Source of the DNA: Solwaraspora sp. WMMD406
GTDB taxonomy: Bacteria; Actinomycetota; Actinomycetes; Mycobacteriales; Micromonosporaceae
Assembly: GCF_029626025.1 (NCBI RefSeq)
Contig: NZ_JARUBF010000001.1
Span: 6,852,001-6,916,000 of the forward strand
Direction: 5' to 3'
Length of the DNA stretch: 64,000 bases
The notes below the pieces were generated by a model. It ran no database searches. It was not told the origin of the DNA and worked only from the letters and a program-made list of their open reading frames with translations. Shown here piece by piece: positions 37,948-46,993 of the stretch (position 1 is the first letter of the stretch; each line of letters begins with the position of its first letter). The translations under genes were made by a program, and so were the position numbers.

Positions 37948-39348
37948 GTGACGTCGTTGCCGCGCCATCCACGCAGCGTCGCCCGGCGGCTGGCCGGGGC
38001 GGCGCTGCTGATGGTGTTGAGCGCGTCGGGTGCGGTGCTGGTGCCGGCGGCGGCGCACGCGGCTCCGTCCGGCACCGTCGCCGCGTTGCCGGTCCGGTTC
38101 GACGCGATCCGCGACGACCAGTGGCAGCTCCGCTCGCTCGACGCGGCGGCCGCCTGGCAGCATTCCACCGGAGCCGGCGTCACGGTCGCCGTGATCGACT
38201 CCGGGGTCGATGCCACTCATGTGGACCTCGCCGGCCAGGTGCTGCCGGGGATGGACTACGTCGACGACGGGGACGGCCGGTCGGATCCGGTTGGGCACGG
38301 CACCACGGTCGCCGGTCTGATAGCCGGGCGGGGTGACGACGACACCGGGGTGCTGGGCCTCGCCCCGGACGCCAGGATCCTGCCGGTGCGGGTGTTGGAC
38401 GAGGAGAACCGGTACGACGACGCGATGGTCGTGGCCAGGGCGGTCCGGTGGGCGGTGGACAACGGCGCACGGGTGATCAATCTGTCGCTCGGTGGTGGCG
38501 GCGACAGCCCGGCCCTGGCTGCCGCGTTGGACTACGCGTTCGCCAAGGACGTGGTGGTGGTCGCCTGCACCGGCAACGTCTCGTCGACCAACTCGTCGAG
38601 GGTGTGGTACCCGGCCCGGGAACCCGGGGTGATCGCCGTCGCCGGGTTGGAGCGTACGGACGAGCGCGCGGGCGACAGCCTGTGGTCGGGTTCGATCAGT
38701 GGGCCGGAGACGGTGCTGACCGCGCCGGCGACCGGCCTGGTCGGTGCCCGGCCGGACGGCTACTGGCGGGTTCAGGGGACCAGCTTCGCCGCCCCGTTGG
38801 TGGCCGCGACCGCGGCCCTGGTCCGGTCCCGCTGGCCGGACATGTCCGCCGGCACTGTCGTCACCAGGCTGATCGAGACCGCACGGGATCTGGGCGAGCC
38901 CGGACGCGACGACCGGTACGGCTACGGCATGGTCGATCCGGTGGCGGCGCTGACCAGTGGGGTGGCCCCGGCGGCGCGCAATCCGCTCGACGACAACGCG
39001 ACGCCCGGCGTCGTCGGTTTCGGTCCGGCTCCCGGTCTGGAGTCACCGGCCCCGACGCTGTCCGGTAGCGCGGCCCGGCTGACCGGTCCGAACGGCGACG
39101 ATCAGGGTGCGGGCTGGGCGATCGGGCCGGTCGACGACGATGCCGAACGGTCCGGGCCGGGGTTGTTCAGCGGTGGCGCGCTGATCGTGGTGGTCGTCGG
39201 CACCGGCTTGTGGCTGGCCCACCGGATGTACCGGGTGACTGGGCCGGCGGCTGGCACTGGGCCGGCTCCGCCGCTCACGCCCACCAGGCCGACGCCGCCA
39301 CTGCGGCCCACCGGCTCAGGTTCGCTGCTCAGGCGCACTCCCCGGTAG
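37948..39348 (+). CDS. mycP: Type VII secretion-associated subtilisin-like protease mycosin
   Basis: 466 residues from GTG 37948, 98 nt after eccC. A Sec signal (LAGAALLMVLSASGAVLVPAAAHA) leads to a subtilase domain with catalytic D84 (VIDSGVD), H117 (GHGTTVAG) and S279 (GTSFAAP). Mycosin marks are the N-terminal extension and a C-terminal helix (GALIVVVVGTGLWLAH) with a short Pro-rich cytoplasmic tail. It stabilises the ESX membrane complex and processes secreted factors. Its last 20 bp overlap the convergent marP gene. Confidence 0.93.
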   Translation: MTSLPRHPRSVARRLAGAALLMVLSASGAVLVPAAAHAAPSGTVAALPVRFDAIRDDQWQLRSLDAAAAWQHSTGAGVTVAVIDSGVDATHVDLAGQVLPGMDYVDDGDGRSDPVGHGTTVAGLIAGRGDDDTGVLGLAPDARILPVRVLDEENRYDDAMVVARAVRWAVDNGARVINLSLGGGGDSPALAAALDYAFAKDVVVVACTGNVSSTNSSRVWYPAREPGVIAVAGLERTDERAGDSLWSGSISGPETVLTAPATGLVGARPDGYWRVQGTSFAAPLVAATAALVRSRWPDMSAGTVVTRLIETARDLGEPGRDDRYGYGMVDPVAALTSGVAPAARNPLDDNATPGVVGFGPAPGLESPAPTLSGSAARLTGPNGDDQGAGWAIGPVDDDAERSGPGLFSGGALIVVVVGTGLWLAHRMYRVTGPAAGTGPAPPLTPTRPTPPLRPTGSGSLLRRTPR

Positions 39349-40507
39349 CGGTCTGGCGGGTGCTGCCGATCCCCAGGTTCGCCGCTGCCGACGCTTCCTC
39401 GGCGGTGACCGCGAACCCGGTGTTCGGGTCGTCCGCCGCGGCGGCGAAGATCACTCCGAGGACCAGGCCGTTGGCCGAGACCAGCGGACCGCCGGAGTTG
39501 CCGCTTCGAACGAGGGCCCGGATCGTGTAGACCTCGCGGTTGACGTCACCGTCGTCGTAGATGTTCGGTCCGGTGATCGGACCGATGTCGCGGACCCGGG
39601 CGGACTGGGCGTCGTACGGCCCGTCCAACGGGAACCCGAGCACGATGGCGTCGGTCCCGGTCGGTGCCGGTCGGTCGGCGAACGGCATGACCGGGGCCGG
39701 CAGGTTGGGAACGTAGACGACGGCCAGATCGCGATCCGGGTCGTAGACGACGACGCGGCCGTTGTGCCGTTCTCCTTGCAGTTCGACCGCGACGGTCTGG
39801 GTGCCGGCGACCACGTGGGCGTTGGTCATGACCCGGTCCTCGGCGTAGACGAACCCGGAACCTTCGATCCGGCGGGAGCAGCGCGGCGCGGAACCGAGCA
39901 CCTTGACGACGCTGCGTTGCGCGCTCGCCACCACCTCGGATCCGGCCAGCGCCGGGTCAGGCGGCGGCACCTCCCGGACCCGGGTCGGCGCCAGGTCACC
40001 GAAGACGGTCGGGAAGCCCCGGGTGTCCACCGTGTCACGGAGCGCATTGGACAGGGCCTGCGCCTGGGAGGGCATGACCCGGTCGACGCCGTTGAGCAGG
40101 GCGCTGTTGCGGACCGCGCCGGCCAGCCCGGGAAACGACGACGATCCGAGCGGAACCGCGACCAGCCAGGCCACCAGCAGTACCGCCACCAGGGAGATCA
40201 CCGCTCCGCCGACGTCGTCGGCCCGGCGGCCGGCCGGGCTGGTGATGGCGTGCCGCAGGCGTGAGCCGGCCCAGCCGGCCAGTGTCTGTCCGAGCACGGC
40301 GAGGCCGAAGACCGCGATCAGGGACACCACCACGCGTAGCGCGTTGTCGGCGAACTGCTGTGCGAGCAACGGGCCCACCTGCAGGCCGATCAACGCACCG
40401 CCGAGGAAGCCGGCGAAGGAGAGCACCCCGATGACGAAACCCTGGCGGTAACCGCTGATGGCGAAGACCAGCATGAGCAACAACAGCACGACGTCGACGG
40501 CGGACAC
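39329..40507 (-). CDS. marP: Membrane serine protease MarP-like (CvpA-type helices + trypsin domain)
   Basis: 392 residues from GTG 40507. Four N-terminal helices resembling colicin V production protein (VVLLLLMLVFAISGYRQGFV first) are followed by a periplasmic chymotrypsin-like protease. The triad is in TNAHVVAG (His), DPDRDLAVV (Asp) and RSGNSGGPLV (Ser). Two Cys flank the domain (PRCSRRIEGS and the C-terminal GECA), as in MarP where a disulfide controls activity. It protects against acid and oxidative stress by cleaving wall hydrolases in mycobacteria. It ends the nth-tlpA-nudix-marP gene string. Confidence 0.92.
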   Translation of the reverse strand: MSAVDVVLLLLMLVFAISGYRQGFVIGVLSFAGFLGGALIGLQVGPLLAQQFADNALRVVVSLIAVFGLAVLGQTLAGWAGSRLRHAITSPAGRRADDVGGAVISLVAVLLVAWLVAVPLGSSSFPGLAGAVRNSALLNGVDRVMPSQAQALSNALRDTVDTRGFPTVFGDLAPTRVREVPPPDPALAGSEVVASAQRSVVKVLGSAPRCSRRIEGSGFVYAEDRVMTNAHVVAGTQTVAVELQGERHNGRVVVYDPDRDLAVVYVPNLPAPVMPFADRPAPTGTDAIVLGFPLDGPYDAQSARVRDIGPITGPNIYDDGDVNREVYTIRALVRSGNSGGPLVSANGLVLGVIFAAAADDPNTGFAVTAEEASAAANLGIGSTRQTATGECA

Positions 40508-40583
40508 CCGTCAAGACTACGGGGACACGCCGGACCCGCCCGGCGGCACACGTGGTTCGACGAGCGGTTCCCGGTCGGGTCGC

Positions 40584-41267
40584 TCAGCCCGGCCCGGCGA
40601 CGGGCTCCGGCGAGCTCACGGTCGGCGGCGACGGCGGCAGGTCGATGATCCGGTCGGCCGGCCACGGACCGGACCAACCGGCCATCTCCAGCAGGGTCGA
40701 CAGCACCCCGGCGGTGAATCCCCAGACGAGCATGCCGCGCAGCTGGAAGGCGGGTCCGACCCAGCCGCTGGCGTGCCGGACCTGCAGCCGGTTGTCCGGG
40801 TCGACCAGCTCTCTGATCGGCATCCTGGTGACGTGGGCCACTTCGGCGGGTTCGCGGGGATGCACCGGATGCGGCCGATGCCACCAGGCCAGGATCGGCG
40901 TGACCACGAATCCACTCACCGGAATCCACAGTCGCGGCAGGTCGGCGAGCACCGTGACGCTGCTCGGGTCGAGCCCGACCTCTTCCTCGGCTTCCCGCAG
41001 CGCGGTGGCCCGCAGGTCGACGTCGTCGGGGTCGGCCGCGCCGCCGGGAAAGGCCGGCTGCCCGGCGTGGTTGCGCAACGTCGCCGCGCGCTGCAGCAGG
41101 AGTACGTCCGGTTCACCCGGCTGGTCCTCACCGAGCAGCACCAGCACCGCGCTGGCGCGACCGCCGGCCGACGGGGTGGGCAGCGGCGTGAAATCGGCGG
41201 TACGGGCGGAGCGTACCCGGGTCAGCAGTGGCTCCCACCACGATGGTGGTGGCGGGGTCGACGTCAC
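40584..41267 (-). CDS. NUDIX hydrolase, CoA pyrophosphatase type
   Basis: 227 residues from GTG 41267, which overlaps the TlpA-like stop (GTGA). The Nudix box lies in FPGGAADPDD through LREAEEEVGLD (about residues 75-100), and LLLQRAATLRNHAGQPAFPG before it is the UPF0035/CoA-specific extension. LAWWHRPHPVHPREPAEVAHV follows. It probably hydrolyses CoA-like or nucleotide pyrophosphates in the cytoplasm. Same position as Rv3672c in M. tuberculosis. Confidence 0.9.
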   Translation of the reverse strand: MTSTPPPPSWWEPLLTRVRSARTADFTPLPTPSAGGRASAVLVLLGEDQPGEPDVLLLQRAATLRNHAGQPAFPGGAADPDDVDLRATALREAEEEVGLDPSSVTVLADLPRLWIPVSGFVVTPILAWWHRPHPVHPREPAEVAHVTRMPIRELVDPDNRLQVRHASGWVGPAFQLRGMLVWGFTAGVLSTLLEMAGWSGPWPADRIIDLPPSPPTVSSPEPVAGPG

Positions 41268-41974
41268 GGCGCCACCGTCACACGCAGCTCGTGTTCCACC
41301 AGTTCGGCGAGGGCGGCGTCGTCGAGTTCGCTCTCCTGATGCAGCAGCCGGATGTCGCCTCGGGCGTCGACGACGATGGTCAACGGCAGGCCGACGCGCC
41401 GCACCGCCCGGCGCAGCCGCTCCTGCGGGTCGACCAGGTTGGGAAAGCTCAGCCCCAGATCGTTCGCCAGGTCGAGCGCCCGGCCGCGATCGTCGGCGGT
41501 GTTGACGCCGATCACGTGCAACTGTCCGGCGGTACGGTCGGACAGCCGCTGCAGGACGGGTAGTTCGTCGCGGCACGGGGGGCACCACGATGCCCAGAGG
41601 CTGATCACCGCGGGTCCGCGAAGCGCGGCGACGTCGACCGCCGTACCGTCGGCGAAGCAGGGCAGGCTCAGCGTCGGTAGCGGCGTCGCCGCCGGGCCCG
41701 CCGCCCGGCTTGGGTCGGCGTCCCCCGTCGTGGCTGCGGCCACGTCCCCGAGGGCCGCGTCCGCGTCCCCGACCGCCTCGACCGGCGGGGCGGTCAACCG
41801 CGCGCAGTCGGCGAACGGCACCGGCTCGGTCGCGGCCGGCGTCACCGGGTCACCGGTGCAGCCGGCGACCAGGAGCACCGGTACGACCAGCGCCAGCAAC
41901 CGCCACCGTCCGTACGGGCGGCGTCCGTATGGGCGGTGGACTCGTGGTCGCCAGACTCGTGGTCGCCGGATCAC
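41264..41974 (-). CDS. TlpA/ResA-like thiol-disulfide lipoprotein
   Basis: 236 residues from GTG 41974 (GTGA overlap with nth). The N-terminus is Arg/Pro-rich, then a lipoprotein signal ending VLLVAGC. A linker of about 60 Ala/Asp-rich residues precedes a thioredoxin fold with the active site [20 protein letters not shown]. The later [20 protein letters not shown] and cis-Pro [10 protein letters not shown] are standard. It would reduce or shuffle disulfides outside the membrane. Corresponds by order to Rv3673c. Confidence 0.92.
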   Translation of the reverse strand: MIRRPRVWRPRVHRPYGRRPYGRWRLLALVVPVLLVAGCTGDPVTPAATEPVPFADCARLTAPPVEAVGDADAALGDVAAATTGDADPSRAAGPAATPLPTLSLPCFADGTAVDVAALRGPAVISLWASWCPPCRDELPVLQRLSDRTAGQLHVIGVNTADDRGRALDLANDLGLSFPNLVDPQERLRRAVRRVGLPLTIVVDARGDIRLLHQESELDDAALAELVEHELRVTVAP

Positions 41975-42780
41975 GGGACCTCCGCGACGACCGCGTCGGC
42001 CGGCACCATATCGGCGGAGACGCCGGCCAGTTCGGCCAGCTCGCGGGCGCGCGGACCCTTCAACAGCCGCGCCGCGTCGGCGGATGTCGTCGGTCCGGTG
42101 CCGTACGCGGGACAGAGCGGGGCGAGCGTACAGGTGCCGCAGGCCGGTTTGCGAGCGTGGCAGACCCGCCGCCCGTGGAAGATCACCCGGTGGGACAGCA
42201 TCGTCCAGTCCCGGCGCTCGATCAGCGCACCGACCGCGTGTTCGATCTTGACCGGATCGGTCTCGTCGGTCCACCGCCAGCGCCGGACGAGCCGCTGGAA
42301 ATGGGTGTCGACGGTGATGCCCGGCACGTCGAAGGCGTTGCCCAGGATGACGTTGGCGGTCTTGCGGCCGATGCCGGGCAGCGCCACCAACTGCGGCAAC
42401 TTCCGGGGAACCGCTCCGGCGTACTTGTCGGTGAGGGCCTGACCCAACCTGATCAGCGAGTCGGTCTTGTTGCGGAAGAAGCCGGTGGGGCGGATCAGTT
42501 CCTCCAGTTCGGCCCGGTCGGCGGCCGCGTAGTCGGCGGCGGTCGGATAGCGGGCGAACAACCGGGGAGTGACCTCGTTGACCCGCTTGTCGGTGCACTG
42601 GGCGGACAGGATGGTCGCCACGGCCAGTTGCAGCGGGCCGTCGTGGTCGAGTTCGCAGTGTGCGTCCGGGTGTGCCTCGGCCAGCAGCCGGGCCATCCGG
42701 CGGGCACGGCGTTTGCGCGCCAGGTCGGTTTCGCGGTGCTGCCGGGCGGGCTCCGTACAGGCGACGGGGAACGAACTCAC
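41971..42780 (-). CDS. nth: Endonuclease III
   Basis: 269 residues from GTG 42780. The HhH-GPD domain has [15 protein letters not shown], the helix-hairpin-helix [17 protein letters not shown] with catalytic Lys (RKTA) and Asp ([10 protein letters not shown]), and the [4Fe-4S] cluster set C-x6-C-x2-C-x5-C in [20 protein letters not shown]. It removes oxidised pyrimidines from DNA. It leads the four-gene string ending in marP, matching Rv3674c-Rv3671c. Confidence 0.96.
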   Translation of the reverse strand: MSSFPVACTEPARQHRETDLARKRRARRMARLLAEAHPDAHCELDHDGPLQLAVATILSAQCTDKRVNEVTPRLFARYPTAADYAAADRAELEELIRPTGFFRNKTDSLIRLGQALTDKYAGAVPRKLPQLVALPGIGRKTANVILGNAFDVPGITVDTHFQRLVRRWRWTDETDPVKIEHAVGALIERRDWTMLSHRVIFHGRRVCHARKPACGTCTLAPLCPAYGTGPTTSADAARLLKGPRARELAELAGVSADMVPADAVVAEVP

Positions 42781-42875
42781 GCCGGCCAGCCTACGTCGCC
42801 GCGCGCGGTGGGGGGCGGACCACGACGCCCGTACGGTCGCCGTCGGTGTCAGTCCGACGGGCGGGCGCGGGCAGG

Positions 42876-44078
42876 TCAGTCCGACGGCGGTGCGATGGTG
42901 CCGTCGTCGTCGAACCGCGCGCCGGTCTGCGGGAAGTCGGACGAGGACAGCTCACGCACCAGGTCGAGGCCGCGCCGCTGCTCGTCGAGGGTGGGCAGCC
43001 CGTTGCCGTTCATGAAGGTGGCGACGAACTCTCCGTCGACCCAGTCGCCGTCGGTGGTGAGCGAGACCTTGAGCACCCCGCCCCACCCGAGCCGACCGTT
43101 GTTGCTCAGGGTGCCGCCACCGCCGGCGAAGTTGCCGAGGCTGTAGGCGATCAGCCGTCCCTGGTAGAACTCCATGCCGCGCAGTACGTGTGGGCCGTGC
43201 CCGACGATCAGGTCGGCGCCGGCGTCGATCACCGCGCGGGAGAACGCCATCGGGTCGCCCCGGTTCTCGCCGAGGAACAGTTCGGTGCCGGGGGTCACCC
43301 GGGTCATCTCCGACCCTTCGGCGCCCATGTGCACCTGCACCACGACCAGGTCCGCCAGCTCGTCGGCGCGGCGGACGACGGCTGCCGCCGCGTCGAGGTC
43401 GATCAAACTGTTGTTGGGCGGGGAGTACGAGGAGAAACCGGCCACCGCGACGGTCACTCCGTCGACGTCCAGTACGGCGATCTGGTCGACCGCGCCGGTG
43501 TGTTGCATCCCGTTCTCTTCGATGACCTGCTGGGTGTTGCGGTAACCCGCTTCGCCGAAGTCGTACCCGTGGTTGTTGGCCTGGTTCAACAGGGTGAACC
43601 CGGCCTCGCGCAGGTGCGCGGCGTACCGGGGCGGGGCGCGGAACTGGTGGCACTGGGTCGAGTTGGGGCCGCACTTGCCGGTGCCGGTGTCCTCGGTCAG
43701 CGGCTCCTCCAGGTTGCCCATCACCACGTCCGCCGCGAGCGCCTCGGTGACCGAGTCGAAGAAGCCTTCGCCGTCGTCGGGGGGCAGCCGGTCCGGGGCG
43801 TTGCCGAGCACGATGTCGCCGGTGGCCGACAGGGTGATGATCTCGGGCTCGGGCTCGTGTTCCGGAGTCGGGCTCGGCGCGGCGATGACCCCCGCCGGAG
43901 AAGCGGCCGACTGCCACTGCGGCGGCTCCGTGGTTCGCTCCAGTCCGCCGAGTGCGACGATCCCACCGATGACCGCGACCAGCAGTACGGCGGTCATCAC
44001 GGCGATCGACAGGACAGGGCGGCCGGCGGCGGATGCCTGCCGCCTGCGGCCGCGAGAGGAACGCTGCGCGTCGGTCAC
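42876..44078 (-). CDS. CapA-family (poly-gamma-glutamate synthesis type) metallophosphatase-like protein
   Basis: 400 residues from GTG 44078. One membrane helix ([21 protein letters not shown]) anchors an extracytoplasmic domain. The CapA pattern is clear: [47 protein letters not shown] and [20 protein letters not shown]. Family members act in capsule or polyglutamate export and have a calcineurin-like fold. No capB/capC genes are nearby, so the substrate is open. It is not part of the mycobacterial version of this locus. Confidence 0.88.
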   Translation of the reverse strand: MTDAQRSSRGRRRQASAAGRPVLSIAVMTAVLLVAVIGGIVALGGLERTTEPPQWQSAASPAGVIAAPSPTPEHEPEPEIITLSATGDIVLGNAPDRLPPDDGEGFFDSVTEALAADVVMGNLEEPLTEDTGTGKCGPNSTQCHQFRAPPRYAAHLREAGFTLLNQANNHGYDFGEAGYRNTQQVIEENGMQHTGAVDQIAVLDVDGVTVAVAGFSSYSPPNNSLIDLDAAAAVVRRADELADLVVVQVHMGAEGSEMTRVTPGTELFLGENRGDPMAFSRAVIDAGADLIVGHGPHVLRGMEFYQGRLIAYSLGNFAGGGGTLSNNGRLGWGGVLKVSLTTDGDWVDGEFVATFMNGNGLPTLDEQRRGLDLVRELSSSDFPQTGARFDDDGTIAPPSD

Positions 44079-44131
44079 TGGCGTGACCCTACCGGCCACC
44101 GAGCGGTTCCGACGACCACCGTCCGGCTGGT

Positions 44132-44833
44132 CTAGCGACGTGTCGTGCTGTCGGCCCCATCGGGGTCTGCCGCACCGGCGTTCCCTGGGTTCGTGCCCCC
44201 GTCGCGTACGGCCCGGTGGACCGCTCGGGCCAGCCGCGCCCCCCACGCCGACCGGGGTCCGCCGTACCGCTGCTCCGGCCCGTGTGCCGGGCACAGCAGG
44301 ACCACCGCGTCGGTGGCCGTACCGGTCGCCCGCAGGCCGAGGTCGGCGATCGCCTGCACCTTCGCCTCGGTGATCGTGGCCACCGCGTTGACCAGAGCGG
44401 CCTCGCCGAGACGGACCGGCATGCTCGCCACGATGTTGATCGTGCCGGGTCGGATCGACGACCGGGGTGCCGCCGGTCCGGCCGGCGCGGCGGCCAGGAT
44501 CGGGGCGCCGAGTCCGACCGTGGCCGAGACGCTCACCCCGGCCTCGGTACGGGTGACGGTCCGCGTCACGTCGACGCCGGTCAACAGCCCGACCCCGGGT
44601 CCGCGCAGGTCGATCAGATCGGCCAGGTCGGTGAGGTGCCGGTCGGGGTCGTCTCGCCGGTACGACATGGGCACTGTCGCGTTGAGCACCCACCAGCGCA
44701 GCCCGATACCCCCGCCGAGCGGTGCGGAACTGATCGCCAGTAGCGGATCGGCCAGCGACCAACAGGCGACCGGCAACACCAACCCGTCTTCGGTACGGGT
44801 GGTGAACCACGGGCGGACGACGTCTGCGGGCAC
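44132..44833 (-). CDS. cbiZ: Adenosylcobinamide amidohydrolase (CbiZ family)
   Basis: 233 residues from GTG 44833. Family landmarks are GLRWWVLNATVPMSYRRDDP, GPGVGLLTGVDV, RPGTINIVASMPVRLGEAAL, NAVATITEAKVQAI and ATGTATDAVVLLCPAHG. CbiZ removes the aminopropanol side chain from cobinamide for cobamide remodelling. No other cobalamin gene or B12 riboswitch-like element lies nearby. It is divergent from crp. Confidence is high for the family, moderate for activity. Confidence 0.9.
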   Translation of the reverse strand: MPADVVRPWFTTRTEDGLVLPVACWSLADPLLAISSAPLGGGIGLRWWVLNATVPMSYRRDDPDRHLTDLADLIDLRGPGVGLLTGVDVTRTVTRTEAGVSVSATVGLGAPILAAAPAGPAAPRSSIRPGTINIVASMPVRLGEAALVNAVATITEAKVQAIADLGLRATGTATDAVVLLCPAHGPEQRYGGPRSAWGARLARAVHRAVRDGGTNPGNAGAADPDGADSTTRR

Positions 44834-45080
44834 CAGCCGACGATACGGTGACCGGTGCGCGCCGCCGGTCGCGCAGGTGACCCTGTTGGGCGCGGAACGC
44901 GGACCGGTCGGCGGTCGGGGCGGTGCATGTTAACGACGGATCCACCCTGTTGGGTTACGCTTCCGGATCAAGATTCGGAGGGTGCGCATCCGGTCAGGGG
45001 CGGAGTGCACCTAGACTGACTGCGCGCGGCAGGTCACGGCTGGGTGCCGGGAGCATGCGCCGCGCAGGCGGAGGTGCGCG

Positions 45081-45758
45081 ATGGACGAGGTGCTGGCTCG
45101 TAGCGGGATCTTCCAGGGCGTGGACCCGGAGGCCGCCGAGGCGCTCGCCAAGGAGATGGAGACGATCGAGGCCCGTAAAGGCGAGATCGTCTTCAACGAA
45201 GGCGAACCCGGTGACAGTCTGTACATCGTACTGACCGGGAAGATCAAGGTCGGTCGACGGGCCGCGGACGGCAGGCAGAACCTGATCGCCGTCATGGGTC
45301 CTTCCGACATGGTCGGTGAGCTCTCGCTGTTCGACCCGGGACCGCGTACCGCCACCGCGACCGCGGTGACCGACACCCGGCTGGCCCGGCTTCGCAAGCA
45401 GGCGCTGCGACCGTGGCTCAACAACCGGCCGGAGATCGCCGAGCAGCTGCTGCGGGTGTTGGCCCGTCGGCTGCGGCGGACCAACGACGCGCTGGCCGAC
45501 CTGATATTCACCGACGTACCCGGCCGAGTCGCCAAGAACCTGCTGCAGATGGCGGGTCGGTTCGGCACCCGCGACGGCGGGGTGCTGCGGGTGACGCACG
45601 ACCTGACCCAGGAGGAGATCGCCCAGTTGGTGGGTGCTTCCCGGGAGACGGTCAACAAGGCGCTGGCGGATTTCGCGTCCCGAGGCTGGCTTCGGCTGGA
45701 CGGCAAGAGCATCATCATCCTCGATCCGGAGCGGCTGGCCCGCCGGGCCCGGGTCTGA
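45081..45758 (+). CDS. crp: Crp/Fnr-family cAMP receptor-type transcriptional regulator
   Basis: 225 residues from ATG 45081 with GGCGGAGGTG upstream. Residues 8-125 form the cyclic-nucleotide domain; the phosphate-binding cassette reads [18 protein letters not shown] with the conserved Glu and Arg. A dimer helix and winged HTH follow, with recognition segment [20 protein letters not shown] (about 170-190). It matches Rv3676/GlxR in size and neighbourhood (nth on one side, MBL hydrolase on the other). A class III cyclase gene 6-10 kb away could supply its ligand. Confidence 0.95.
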   Translation: MDEVLARSGIFQGVDPEAAEALAKEMETIEARKGEIVFNEGEPGDSLYIVLTGKIKVGRRAADGRQNLIAVMGPSDMVGELSLFDPGPRTATATAVTDTRLARLRKQALRPWLNNRPEIAEQLLRVLARRLRRTNDALADLIFTDVPGRVAKNLLQMAGRFGTRDGGVLRVTHDLTQEEIAQLVGASRETVNKALADFASRGWLRLDGKSIIILDPERLARRARV

Positions 45759-45823
45759 TTCGGCGCTCACGACACGCGACGGCACCCGCGATACGCTGCG
45801 GCGCTCACGGGCGCTGCGGGCGC

Positions 45824-46993
45824 TCACGGGGAGACGGACGCCCGGCATGCCGCGTCGACCGGGATTATCGGCCGTACCTTTCGGCCGAGCGCCTGGAGCA
45901 GGGAGTCCTCGACGTGGAGGTCGTGCACCCAGAGCCGGTAGCGGGGTAGATCCTCCTCACTCGGGCAGAGCACCCGGGACACGACCGCGTCCGTCGGTAC
46001 GTACCGAATGCCGCCCCGCTCCTGCAGGATCACCACGCTGACGTCGTCGACCGCGACGACGCTGCCCCGGATGTCCTCGGTCTCGATCGCTTCGGTCTCG
46101 TCAGTCGCCGCTTGGACCGGGTCGATCTCGCCGGTCGCCGTCTCGCCCGAGTCGGCGTCCCCGGTCGCCGCCGCGGCGGTTGCCGCCCCGAGCCCGCCGG
46201 TCGGGATCTCGACGGAGGTCACGGTACGCGGAAGCACCGGGGCGGTCGCGATCGAGTACGACGCCCAGATCATCATGATCATGATTGCCAGCTGCCCGAG
46301 CGCCACCAGCGGCCGGACGGTGACCGGCAGGACCGGCCCGGTCACGGCCAGCGCGAGCAACGGTGGCGCGGCGAGCACCAGCATCGCCACCCATTCCCGA
46401 GCGGCGGCCGCGTCGGCCAAGGTGGGTGCCAGCAGCCAGAAGTAGCCGAGCAGCAGGGCCACGACGATCGACACCCGGACCGCGACTCGGTCGTGCAACC
46501 GGCGCGGCGACAGCTGGAAGATCGCCGCGACGGCCGGCAGTAGCAGCGGCAGATAGAGGATCTTCCAAGTCACCGCCGCGACCAGGATGGTGACTATGAC
46601 GAACCAGATCGGGACGATCCGCTTCCACCGCACCAGCAACGGCCGCCGGTCCTGCCAGCGGTCCGGGTCGTTGTCGACGCTGACCGTCAGCACCGCGCTG
46701 ATCGCGAACAGCGCGACCATCGCCCCGGAGACCAGCCGGCTGGCGGTGATGACGAAGGCGGCGACCAGGTTGACCGGGTTGACGTTGGCCGCCAGCAGCA
46801 GAGTCGTCTGGAGTTCGCCGCCGGATTCGACGACGAGGCGCAGCACCGAGACGATGGCGGGCGCACCGACGACCATGCTCCAGAACTGTTGGGCCGACCG
46901 GGCCCGACGTTGTTCCTCTTCGGGTGTCTGCCCGTCGTCGGCGTGCCGGGGCGTCCCGCCGGGGAGCCGGCGCTGCGACGTCACCGCGCTCAA
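45824..46993 (-). CDS. Polytopic membrane protein with C-terminal soluble domain, coupled to a solute-binding protein
   Basis: 389 residues from TTG 46993, which overlaps the binding-protein stop (TTGA); a GTG four codons later is an alternative. About eight helices occur between residues 35 and 265, for example LVRWKRIVPIWFVIVTILVA. An acidic Ala/Thr/Glu linker (about 280-315) leads to a small beta-rich domain (SVVAVDDVSVVILQERGGIR, PRYRLWVHDLHVEDSLLQAL). I recognise no family. The obligate-looking coupling to an orphan substrate-binding protein suggests a sensory or transport pair. Confidence 0.7.
   Translation of the reverse strand: MSAVTSQRRLPGGTPRHADDGQTPEEEQRRARSAQQFWSMVVGAPAIVSVLRLVVESGGELQTTLLLAANVNPVNLVAAFVITASRLVSGAMVALFAISAVLTVSVDNDPDRWQDRRPLLVRWKRIVPIWFVIVTILVAAVTWKILYLPLLLPAVAAIFQLSPRRLHDRVAVRVSIVVALLLGYFWLLAPTLADAAAAREWVAMLVLAAPPLLALAVTGPVLPVTVRPLVALGQLAIMIMMIWASYSIATAPVLPRTVTSVEIPTGGLGAATAAAATGDADSGETATGEIDPVQAATDETEAIETEDIRGSVVAVDDVSVVILQERGGIRYVPTDAVVSRVLCPSEEDLPRYRLWVHDLHVEDSLLQALGRKVRPIIPVDAACRASVSP

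Noticed and set aside
44834-45080. Cobalamin riboswitch near cbiZ
   Set aside because: No B12-box-like segment was recognised in the 247-nt cbiZ-crp gap.
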